Shown here piece after piece: positions 1 to 6,115 of a stretch of 64,000 nucleotides of DNA (its first letter is position 1; every line of letters begins with the position of its first letter). The notes beneath the pieces were generated by a model. It saw only the letters and a list, made by a program, of their open reading frames with translations. It did no database searches and had not been told where the DNA came from. Source of the stretch: Candidatus Peregrinibacteria bacterium (GTDB lineage Bacteria; Patescibacteriota; Gracilibacteria; UBA1369; 2-02-FULL-48-14); assembly GCA_018658105.1 (NCBI GenBank), contig JABHVW010000004.1:1-64000 (forward strand), written 5' to 3'. The translations under genes were made by a program, and so were the position numbers.

Positions 1-602
1 GCAGCTGGAGGTACTGATCCAGGAACTACAGGTGCGCCAGCCGGAACTGGTGCTACAACCGGAGGTACTGATCCAGGAACTGCAGGTGCGCCAGCCGGAA
101 CTGGTGCTACAACCGGAGGTACTGATCCAGGAACTACAGGTGCGCCAGCCGGAACTGGTGCTACTCTAGTCGTTGACTTAGCCTTCGGAGCAGAAGTAGC
201 ACGTGAACGTGGACGTGAACTAGGAGTAGATTTTACAACTCCACGTGTACCAGATTTAGTAACCGCAGTACCTTCAGGACGCATATTCATACGATATGCC
301 TCAGATCCATCAGCACCCAAAAGCACAATTTCTTTACCAAAAGTAATTTTGCCCTTTTCTTCTAATGCATCAGGGTTAAAACCCTTAGAAGCAATATACG
401 TAGCCGTCAAAATTGCCTCTTTTTCTGCTTCAACAGCATTCAAAGCAAACTTACTCTCATAATAATTTCTCAAAAGAGCAACAAGACCATCTCCACGCAC
501 TATATCGTGTGTAGGACTACTTTTCGACTCATGCTCAGCCAAACTCAAAAAATGTGTCTCAGACCCAGTAGACAATTCCTTCATAATATCATCAAAAGCC
601 AT
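1..602 (-). CDS. Unknown protein with Pro/Ala-rich 18-residue repeats, partial at left edge
   Basis: An open frame on the minus strand begins with ATG at 602-600 and runs off the left edge without a stop, so at least 200 codons are present. A purine-rich AAGGA-type ribosome binding site lies about ten bases before the start, which is rare in this window. The first ~145 residues are mixed alpha-helical-looking sequence (starting MAFDDIMKELSTGS), followed by a basic Ser/Pro/Arg stretch and then three tandem 18-residue repeats of the form VAPVPAGAPxVPGSVPPV. No signal peptide or membrane segment is visible. Opposite-strand translation of the repeats gives a Gly/Thr-rich collagen-like text, but only the minus frame has a non-repetitive N-terminal part with a start and an RBS. 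I do not recognise the family. The repeats resemble extended linker or spacer segments. Confidence 0.7.
   Translation of the reverse strand, partial: MAFDDIMKELSTGSETHFLSLAEHESKSSPTHDIVRGDGLVALLRNYYESKFALNAVEAEKEAILTATYIASKGFNPDALEEKGKITFGKEIVLLGADGSEAYRMNMRPEGTAVTKSGTRGVVKSTPSSRPRSRATSAPKAKSTTRVAPVPAGAPVVPGSVPPVVAPVPAGAPAVPGSVPPVVAPVPAGAPVVPGSVPPA
7..168. repeat. Three tandem 54-bp repeats inside the partial minus-strand gene
   Basis: Units at 7-60, 61-114 and 115-168 are nearly identical; the second differs from the first by one base (tgcagg for tacagg), and the third diverges over its last few bases. Because 54 is a multiple of three, copy-number changes would keep the reading frame. More copies may lie left of position 1. 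Confidence 0.95.
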
Positions 603-703
603 CCCAATCTTTTCCTTGAATAGTCATTTGTATGAATTAATCTAATTATTATACCATAAAAGAAGCATTTTTAGCAAGCTCACCTAACCTGTAAGAGAAC
701 CAT

Positions 704-733
704 CTTGCAAAACCTCACCATGCAAGCTATAAT
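704..733 (+). promoter_or_regulatory. vapBC promoter with inverted-repeat operator
   Basis: TTGCAA at 705-710, a 17-base spacer and a perfect TATAAT at 728-733 form a strong sigma70-type promoter. A perfect inverted repeat CTTGCA-N11-TGCAAG (704-709 and 721-726) fills the -35 and spacer, where an AbrB-type antitoxin could bind and repress its own operon. The predicted transcript starts near 740, about 19 bases before the start codon. Confidence 0.65.
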
Positions 734-758
734 ATAAATAATATTTTATCATATAAAA

Positions 759-1010
759 ATGGATCCATCACATATAGAAGTTGCCAAAGTTATGCAAAAT
801 TTCACCATTTGCATACCTAGCAAAATCCGAAAAAAGCTCAAAATTAAGAAAAATGACCAGATGATCGTTCATTTAACCGAAAACGGGACCATCGAATTAA
901 TCAGAACCCCAAGCAATTGGGAAGATTTAATAGGAAGCGGCAAAAATGTATTTAAACAATTTGGTGGTGGCGAAGCATTTCTTAAAGCCGAAAGAGAAGC
1001 ATGGGATTAA
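759..1010 (+). CDS. vapB: Antitoxin, SpoVT/AbrB-like (VapB/MazE type)
   Basis: This 83-residue protein has the AbrB swapped-hairpin pattern near residues 16-50 (ICIPSKIRKKLKIKKNDQ, then a hydrophobic strand and NGTIELIR), as in VapB and MazE antitoxins. It would bind the operator in its own promoter and neutralise the toxin encoded next, with which it overlaps by 10 bases (ATG of the toxin at 1001). The C-terminal part (residues 52-83), containing Trp and Phe, is the likely toxin-wrapping segment. Antitoxin-first order with overlapping frames is typical of type II modules. No Shine-Dalgarno motif precedes the start. Confidence 0.85.
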   Translation: MDPSHIEVAKVMQNFTICIPSKIRKKLKIKKNDQMIVHLTENGTIELIRTPSNWEDLIGSGKNVFKQFGGGEAFLKAEREAWD

Positions 1011-1402
1011 AACACATCGCAATAGACAGCATGATCCTCATCTATCTTCTAGAGGGACATCCAAAATATAAAGAATCCTGCAAAAAACTAATCAAAAATG
1101 CAGAAAGTGTAGTCATATCAAGCCTATCTGTAGGGGAAATTTTAACAGGTTACAAAAAAAACGATAATAAATCGGCTGAAATTCAATTCTTTGCATTTCT
1201 TAAAGCCATACCCAATCTAAGAATTCAAGCATTTAGCATGCAAGAAGCACTACATTTCGCAAACTTAAGAGCTGATTATCCATTCTTAAAAGCTCCAGAC
1301 GCAATCAATATTGCATCTGCCCTAAACAGTCCTGCAGAAGTCTTCATCACAAATGACAAAGAGCTGCAAAAAGTCACACACATACCCGTAAAAACTTTGT
1401 AG
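1001..1402 (+). CDS. vapC: VapC-family PIN-domain ribonuclease toxin
   Basis: A 133-residue PIN domain. The acidic metal-binding set is visible: D9 in IDSMILIYLLEG, E46 in VGEIL, D99 in APDAINIASAL and D118 in TNDKEL. Length and motif order match VapC toxins, which cut tRNA or rRNA under Mg2+. It is translated from an overlapping start inside vapB, so it is probably coupled to antitoxin synthesis. The stop lies nine bases before the -35 box of dnaK. The target RNA cannot be told from sequence. Confidence 0.88.
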   Translation: MGLKHIAIDSMILIYLLEGHPKYKESCKKLIKNAESVVISSLSVGEILTGYKKNDNKSAEIQFFAFLKAIPNLRIQAFSMQEALHFANLRADYPFLKAPDAINIASALNSPAEVFITNDKELQKVTHIPVKTL

Positions 1403-1411
1403 TTTTCACAC

Positions 1412-1452
1412 TTGACACCCTCGCGTTAGCACTCTACACTCTACAGTGCTAA
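1412..1452 (+). promoter_or_regulatory. dnaK promoter with CIRCE operator
   Basis: TTGACA (1412-1417), 17-base spacer and TACACT (1435-1440). Overlapping it is TTAGCACTC-N9-CAGTGCTAA at 1426-1452. This is the CIRCE inverted repeat with one mismatch in the second arm (C for the first G), the binding site of the heat-shock repressor HrcA. The operator covers the -10 box, so HrcA would block transcription until heat or unfolding stress. The leader is about 20 bases. Confidence 0.9.
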
Positions 1453-1467
1453 TTTAACTACAAAACT

Positions 1468-3426
1468 ATGCCTAAGATAATTGGAATCGATCTCGGAACC
1501 ACAAATAGCTGTTTCGCAGTTATGCAAGGTGGCGACCCAACAGTAATCAACAATGCTGAAGGTAAACGAACCACCCCTTCTATTGTTGCCTACAAAGATG
1601 GTGAACGTCTTGTTGGAGAACCTGCAAAACGTCAGGCAGTTATGAATCAAGAAGGAACAATTTACTCTGCAAAACGTCTAATCGGGCGTCAATCAAGCGA
1701 AGTTAAAGAAATAACAGATAGAATGCCTTTCGACACTAAAAAAGGTAAAGATGGTGAAGTTGAAATTGTTCTTGAAGGAAAAGAGCGCAGACCCTCAGAA
1801 ATTGCTGCAATGGTTCTACAAAAGATCAAAGCAGACGCCGAAAAATTCCTCGGCGAAGAGGTAACTCAAGCAGTTATCACTGTTCCTGCATACTTCAACG
1901 ATGCACAGCGTCAAGCTACAAAAGATGCTGGTGAAATCGCTGGTCTAAAAGTAGAAAGAATCATTAACGAGCCTACTGCTGCTGCCCTAGCCTACGGTCT
2001 AGACAAGAGCGATGTAGACAAAAAAATCGCAGTATTTGATCTGGGTGGAGGAACTTTCGATGTGTCTATTTTAGAACTTGGCGACGGTGTTTTCCAAGTA
2101 CTCGCAACAAACGGAGATACTCAACTTGGTGGTGACGATTTCGACGAAGCAGTTATCGACTGGCTAATCGAAGAGTTCAATAAACAAGAAGGAATGGATC
2201 TAAAACAAGACAAAGTTGCACTTCAACGTCTTAAAGAGGGGGCAGAAAAAGCAAAAATCGAACTTTCATCTCAGCACGAAACAGAGATCAATCTGCCATT
2301 CTTAACTGCAGACAAAAGTGGACCTAAACACTTAGTTATCAAACTAAGTCGAAGCAAGCTAGAAGACCTCGTTGCAAAACTTATCGAAAGAACAGTTGAA
2401 CCTTGCCGCAAAGCAATGGAAGATTCTGGCGCTTATGCAAGCGATATCGACGAAGTTGTACTCGTAGGAGGAATGACTCGTATGCCAGCAGTTCAAGAAA
2501 AGGTTAAAGATATTTTCGGTAAAGACCCTCATCAAGGAATCAATCCAGACGAAGTTGTAGCCCTTGGTGCTGCAATTCAAGGTGGTGTACTTCAAGGAGA
2601 TGTCAAAGACATTCTTCTTCTAGATGTAACCCCTCTTAGCCTTGGAATCGAAACTCTTGGTGGAGTTATGACAACAATGATCGAGCGGAATACAACAATT
2701 CCAACCAGTAAATCACAGGTTTTCTCAACTGCCGCAGACAATCAACCTTCTGTAGACGTAAAAGTCGTTCAAGGTGATAGACCAATGGCAGCCGACAACA
2801 AATCTCTCGGTAATTTCCAACTCGACGGAATTCCACCTGCACCTCGCGGAGTGCCTCAAGTAGAAGTTACTTTCAACATCGATGCAAACGGAATCCTAAA
2901 AGTTAGCGCCAAAGACAAAGGCACTGGCAAAGAGCAACACATCACTATTACAGGTTCATCTGGGCTTTCAGATGAAGAGATTGAAAAGATGCGCAAGGAA
3001 GCTGAACTGCACGCAGACGAAGACAAAAAGAAGAAAGACGGAGTTGAAACTCGTATTAAAGCCGAAAGTCTCGTTTCTCAAACAGAGCGCACACTTAAAG
3101 AAAACGGCGACAAAGTCCCAGCCGACGTAAAAGAAGGCATCGAAGCTAAAACAAATGAACTTAAAGAAATTCTTAAAGATGAAAACGCAGACCTCGAACT
3201 GGTGAAGCAAAAAACCGAAGCTCTCGGCGAAGAAATTCAAAAAATCGGCGCTAGCATGTACGAACAACCTGGCTCAGAAGCCGGCGACGCAACTAAATCA
3301 GACGATCCAGATGTTCGCGTAAAAGACGTGAGCGAAGAAAAAAAAGGCGAAACCATCGACGGTGAAGCCGAAGAAGTAAAAGAGGAAGAAAGCGAGGAAA
3401 AGAAAGAGGAGGAAAAATCAGAATAA
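1468..3426 (+). CDS. dnaK: Molecular chaperone DnaK (Hsp70)
   Basis: ATP-dependent cytoplasmic chaperone of 652 residues, normal for the family. The N-terminal nucleotide-binding domain shows [13 protein letters not shown] near residue 6, the phosphate-2 motif [12 protein letters not shown] near 192 and the adenosine motif [11 protein letters not shown]. The substrate-binding beta domain carries [18 protein letters not shown] and [14 protein letters not shown]. The tail after about residue 590 is a charged Glu/Lys low-complexity stretch ending EEEKSE instead of the EEVD of eukaryotes. It stands alone here: grpE, dnaJ and hrcA are not in the window. The CIRCE site predicts HrcA-controlled heat-shock induction. 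The start codon is preceded by A/T-rich leader without a Shine-Dalgarno motif. Confidence 0.98.
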   Translation: MPKIIGIDLGTTNSCFAVMQGGDPTVINNAEGKRTTPSIVAYKDGERLVGEPAKRQAVMNQEGTIYSAKRLIGRQSSEVKEITDRMPFDTKKGKDGEVEIVLEGKERRPSEIAAMVLQKIKADAEKFLGEEVTQAVITVPAYFNDAQRQATKDAGEIAGLKVERIINEPTAAALAYGLDKSDVDKKIAVFDLGGGTFDVSILELGDGVFQVLATNGDTQLGGDDFDEAVIDWLIEEFNKQEGMDLKQDKVALQRLKEGAEKAKIELSSQHETEINLPFLTADKSGPKHLVIKLSRSKLEDLVAKLIERTVEPCRKAMEDSGAYASDIDEVVLVGGMTRMPAVQEKVKDIFGKDPHQGINPDEVVALGAAIQGGVLQGDVKDILLLDVTPLSLGIETLGGVMTTMIERNTTIPTSKSQVFSTAADNQPSVDVKVVQGDRPMAADNKSLGNFQLDGIPPAPRGVPQVEVTFNIDANGILKVSAKDKGTGKEQHITITGSSGLSDEEIEKMRKEAELHADEDKKKKDGVETRIKAESLVSQTERTLKENGDKVPADVKEGIEAKTNELKEILKDENADLELVKQKTEALGEEIQKIGASMYEQPGSEAGDATKSDDPDVRVKDVSEEKKGETIDGEAEEVKEEESEEKKEEEKSE

Positions 3427-3444
3427 TTACTAACAACCACAACA

Positions 3445-3873
3445 ATGTCAGACGAAAAAAAAGACCAACAACCAGAAAAAAAGAAAATCAGGATCAATCC
3501 CGTTGAATTCGCAATGTTCTGCGACCACGCTTCTGTAAGTATGGATGGCAAGCTAAGCCTAAACGGAATTTTCGACAGACTTTTCGCCAAAGAAGTCCCA
3601 GTTACTCACACTCAAATGTTCATCGTGAGCAAACTCATCCTTCCCCCTGGCGACCACAAAGTTACTTTCTCTCTTATGCAGCAAGATAGCGTGCTATCTA
3701 AAGCTTCACTCGAGAAGAAAACAGACAAACTAGGTGTTCACACCCATTTCTGGAACGTAAAAAACCTGAAAATCGACAGCTGGGAACCTATCGAACTTCA
3801 AATCTTAATCGGCGGCAAACAAATCTACGTAAAACGTATGCCAATCGTTAAGGCTGAGGAGAAAAAGAAATAA
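3445..3873 (+). CDS. Uncharacterised small protein (resembles DUF6941)
   Basis: A 142-residue soluble protein starting 18 bases after dnaK, with no promoter between, so probably co-transcribed with it. A charged Lys-rich N-terminus (residues 1-17) leads into a beta-rich core with FAMFCDHASVSMDGKLSLNGIFD near residue 22 and a Lys-rich end. The pattern Cys-Asp-x-Ala, a turn with Gly-Lys-Leu and then Asn-Gly-Ile-Phe-Asp recalls a family of unknown beta-sandwich proteins (DUF6941), but I assign this from memory with low certainty. Pro-Gly-Asp-His in the middle suggests a beta hairpin. No signal peptide or catalytic motif is visible. Confidence 0.75.
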   Translation: MSDEKKDQQPEKKKIRINPVEFAMFCDHASVSMDGKLSLNGIFDRLFAKEVPVTHTQMFIVSKLILPPGDHKVTFSLMQQDSVLSKASLEKKTDKLGVHTHFWNVKNLKIDSWEPIELQILIGGKQIYVKRMPIVKAEEKKK

Positions 3874-4209
3874 TTAAAATCCAAATACAGAATCAAAGAC
3901 AGGCTTCATATTAAGAAGCAGGTCTTTGTGAACCTTACCAAGCTCACCTAAAATCAATCTCTTATCAAGAGTAGCAATTTTATCAAATCTAAAAACAGAA
4001 CTAACTTTCAACCCACTTTTATCAAAGTGTTTATCAGAATCTTTTAAAAGAAAAGACACCTTTTTCGAAGCTACATCCAACTTTGAAGTAATAAAAATCA
4101 CAACAACATCTTCTGTTCCTTTTGAAACAATCATCGCAGGTCTAACCTTTCTAGAACTTAAATCACTAAAAGGAAAAGGAATCAAAACTATTGCACCAAA
4201 TTTAAACAT
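3874..4209 (-). CDS. PemK/MazF-family endoribonuclease toxin
   Basis: This 111-residue protein opens with FGAIVLIPFPFSDLSSRKVR followed by PAMIVSK, the hallmark first strands of the MazF/PemK fold, in which the Arg-Pro and the adjacent basic residue belong to the RNA-binding surface. A central strand VVVIFITSK and the conserved Leu-Gly-Glu-Leu near the end also fit. Such toxins cut mRNA in single-stranded regions. Its start overlaps the end of the upstream antitoxin gene by 8 bases. It converges with the gene after dnaK, whose stop is immediately adjacent. Confidence 0.85.
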   Translation of the reverse strand: MFKFGAIVLIPFPFSDLSSRKVRPAMIVSKGTEDVVVIFITSKLDVASKKVSFLLKDSDKHFDKSGLKVSSVFRFDKIATLDKRLILGELGKVHKDLLLNMKPVFDSVFGF

Positions 4210-4447
4210 ATCTCTTCTTCAAATCATTTAAAGAATAAATATCTGGCTCATCATCTAAAAAATCAAAACTAGGTGAAGCAGCATTAATTTGTGAAATCGG
4301 CAATTCTTCATCTAAATCAGGTTTAGGAATAACATACACTTCTTCTTCATCACGACGACCAATCGCAATGATAACTTTTTTATACTTCACTTCATTCACA
4401 ATCTTACTTAGATTTTTCCTCGCCTCTGTTGTCGTAAAATGTTTCAT
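4202..4447 (-). CDS. Phd/YefM-like antitoxin
   Basis: An 81-residue protein whose N-terminus MKHFTTTEARKNLSKIVNEV matches the Phd/YefM DNA-binding dimer fold (Thr-x-Glu-Ala-Arg, then Leu-x-x-Ile-Val). The C-terminal half is acidic and probably disordered until it meets the toxin. Its partner is a PemK/MazF-type toxin, whereas MazF is more usually paired with MazE-type proteins, so this is a mixed pairing. Its promoter carries a palindrome over the -10 box. Confidence 0.82.
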   Translation of the reverse strand: MKHFTTTEARKNLSKIVNEVKYKKVIIAIGRRDEEEVYVIPKPDLDEELPISQINAASPSFDFLDDEPDIYSLNDLKKRYV

Positions 4448-4466
4448 AGTTATTTTGTTACATTAT

Positions 4467-4501
4467 GTACAAATTGTACCACATATGAAGCAAAGAAGCA
4501 A
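4467..4501 (-). promoter_or_regulatory. Promoter and palindromic operator of the Phd/PemK module
   Basis: Read on the minus strand: TTGCTT (4501-4496), 17-base spacer, TACAAT (4478-4473). The -10 box sits inside a perfect palindrome GTACAAATTGTAC (4467-4479), a good candidate for autorepression by the antitoxin. Confidence 0.6.
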
Positions 4502-4517
4502 TCGAACAGTAATACCA

Positions 4518-4546
4518 TTGCCCCTTCCCCTCGCCTCCGCTAAAAT
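4518..4546 (+). promoter_or_regulatory. serS promoter
   Basis: TTGCCC (4518-4523), 17-base spacer, TAAAAT (4541-4546), then CAGCGC and the ATG at 4553. Transcription would begin at or within a base or two of the start codon, so the mRNA may be leaderless. Confidence 0.55.
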
Positions 4547-4552
4547 CAGCGC

Positions 4553-5821
4553 ATGTTAGATCCAAAATATATTCTGGAAAATCCAGACGAAGTCAAAGAA
4601 TCTGCCCGTAAAAAAGGTGTGAACTTTGACGTAGATGCATTTATTAAACTCGATGAAAAACGACGCCAACTTCAAACAGAATGCGACGCACTTCGTGCAG
4701 AAAAAAATGCAGCCAACGAAAAAATCGCGAAACTAGATGGCGATGAAAAGCAAAAAGCAATCGCGAAAATGAAAAACAAAGGCGATGAAGAAAAAAAACT
4801 CACTGAAGAGCTAAAAGAAGCAGAATCAAAATGGACCCAACTCCTTCTAACTGCACCAGGTAAAATTTCACCTGAAACGCCAGAAGGAAAAGATGATACC
4901 GAAAACAAAGAACTCTACACCTGGGGCGATCTTCCAAAGCCAGATTTCGAATTTAAAGATCATGTTGCACTCGGCCTAGACCTAGACATATTAGACATAG
5001 AACGCGGTGTGAAAATTGCCGGCTCAAGAAACTACTTCCTTAAAGGTGACGGCGCACTTTTAGAGCTCGCAATTCTTCAATACACTTTGCACAAACTCGC
5101 ATCAAAAGGATTCACAGCTTTCCTTCCACCACTACTCGTAAATTACGAAGCAATGCAAGGAACAAGCTATTTCCCTGGCGGCGAAGAACAAACATACACA
5201 ATCGAATCCGACGACAAATATTTAATTGGAACCAGCGAAGTGCCAGTAGCTTCATATCATTCTGGCGAAATTCTCGACGAAAGTGAACTGCCAAAATTGT
5301 ACGCAGGTTACTCATATTGTTTCCGCCGCGAAGCCGGCACTTACGGAAAAGACACTCACGGCCTATACCGAATCCATCAATTTCAAAAAGTAGAACAAGT
5401 AGTTTTATGTAAAAACGACATGGAAGAAAGCGCAAAAATGCACGAGATGCTACTCAAAAATGCCGAAGAAGTTTTGCAAGATCTAAAACTCCCATATCGA
5501 GTTGTTGCAGTTTGCAGCGGCGACATGGGCCAAGGCCAATACTACAAAAACGACATTGAAACCTGGATGCCATCACGCGATAGCTATGGTGAAACTCACT
5601 CTTGCTCAACTTTTCTCGACTTCCAAAGTCGCAGGCTCAACATTAAATATAAAAACGCAGAAGGTAAAAAACAATTCGTGCACACACTAAACAACACATG
5701 CATCGCCTCACCGCGAATCTTAATACCTCTACTTGAGATGTATCAAAACGCAGACGGAAGTGTAACTATTCCAGAACCACTCCGACCATGGATGGGAGGA
5801 AAAGACAAAATCGAAGCATAA
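4553..5821 (+). CDS. serS: Serine--tRNA ligase
   Basis: Class II aminoacyl-tRNA synthetase of 422 residues, the usual bacterial length. The N-terminal ~110 residues form the antiparallel coiled-coil arm that contacts the long variable arm of tRNA-Ser (long Lys/Glu heptads). The catalytic core follows: motif 2 around YSYCFRREAGTYGKDTHGLY and motif 3 near the end, with NNTCIASPRILIPLLE. It charges tRNA-Ser with serine and also tRNA-Sec where present. There is no Shine-Dalgarno motif, and the promoter's -10 box ends six bases before the ATG. It is flanked by a toxin-antitoxin module on one side and REP-like repeats on the other. Confidence 0.97.
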   Translation: MLDPKYILENPDEVKESARKKGVNFDVDAFIKLDEKRRQLQTECDALRAEKNAANEKIAKLDGDEKQKAIAKMKNKGDEEKKLTEELKEAESKWTQLLLTAPGKISPETPEGKDDTENKELYTWGDLPKPDFEFKDHVALGLDLDILDIERGVKIAGSRNYFLKGDGALLELAILQYTLHKLASKGFTAFLPPLLVNYEAMQGTSYFPGGEEQTYTIESDDKYLIGTSEVPVASYHSGEILDESELPKLYAGYSYCFRREAGTYGKDTHGLYRIHQFQKVEQVVLCKNDMEESAKMHEMLLKNAEEVLQDLKLPYRVVAVCSGDMGQGQYYKNDIETWMPSRDSYGETHSCSTFLDFQSRRLNIKYKNAEGKKQFVHTLNNTCIASPRILIPLLEMYQNADGSVTIPEPLRPWMGGKDKIEA

Positions 5822-5843
5822 TCAGGAAATTCCATAGTTCACT

Positions 5844-5881
5844 TGAGGAAGTCGGGGCGGGAAGCGTAGCGCTCCCGGGGC
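5844..5881. repeat. REP-like GC-rich palindromic repeat, copy 1 (truncated)
   Basis: A 38-base element beginning TGAGGAAGTCGGGG and containing an imperfect hairpin GGGAAGCG-tag-CGCTCCC (one bulged A), ending CGGGGC. It lacks the CGCCGCTTCGACGAA tail of copies 2 and 3. GC content is far above the surrounding DNA. Confidence 0.8.
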
Positions 5882-5887
5882 TTTCGG

Positions 5888-5973
5888 AAATGCTATAGTC
5901 TGCCTGAGGAAGTCGGGGCAGGAAGCGAAGCGCTCCGGGGCCGCCGCTTCGACGAAGGCAGACTATAGCATTT
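5888..5973. repeat. REP-like repeat copy 2 inside a 17-bp perfect inverted repeat
   Basis: The 52-base repeat (5905-5956) runs from TGAGGAAGTC to CGCTTCGACGAA. It is bracketed by AAATGCTATAGTCTGCC (5888-5904) and its exact reverse complement (5957-5973). The whole can fold into a long cruciform or hairpin between serS and the rpoB promoter and could terminate serS transcription, although no T-run follows. Confidence 0.85.
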
Positions 5974-5977
5974 CACA

Positions 5978-6005
5978 TTGACAGTAGACAAAACCCGAGT
6001 AGAAT
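5978..6005 (+). promoter_or_regulatory. rpoB promoter
   Basis: TTGACA (5978-5983), 16-base spacer, TAGAAT (6000-6005), followed by a GC-rich discriminator GAGCGCCG. The predicted leader is about 100 bases. Confidence 0.75.
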
Positions 6006-6058
6006 GAGCGCCGAACAGCTCTCGATTTTGATTGTGTTGTGAATGGGAGCACTTGGAT

Positions 6059-6078
6059 GGTTTTGTCTAGACAGAACC
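6059..6078 (+). promoter_or_regulatory. Palindromic hairpin in the rpoB leader
   Basis: GGTTTTGTCT followed directly by AGACAGAACC forms a 10-bp near-perfect palindrome (one T-G pair) about 38 bases before the rpoB start. Role unknown; it could be an RNA hairpin or a dimer-binding site. Confidence 0.5.
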
Positions 6079-6115
6079 TGTCCTTCTGCTTTTACTCCTA
6101 ACATTTTCAAGACTT

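Noticed and set aside
1-170. Collagen-like Gly-Thr-Pro protein on the plus strand, or a CRISPR array
   Set aside because: The plus-strand reading has no start or non-repetitive domain, while the minus-strand frame has both plus an RBS. Tandem units without spacers are not a CRISPR array.
5822-6115. tRNA or other small RNA gene in the serS-rpoB gap
   Set aside because: The GC-rich parts are explained by the REP-like repeats and the hairpin; no cloverleaf or CCA end was found. No tRNA was seen in any other gap.
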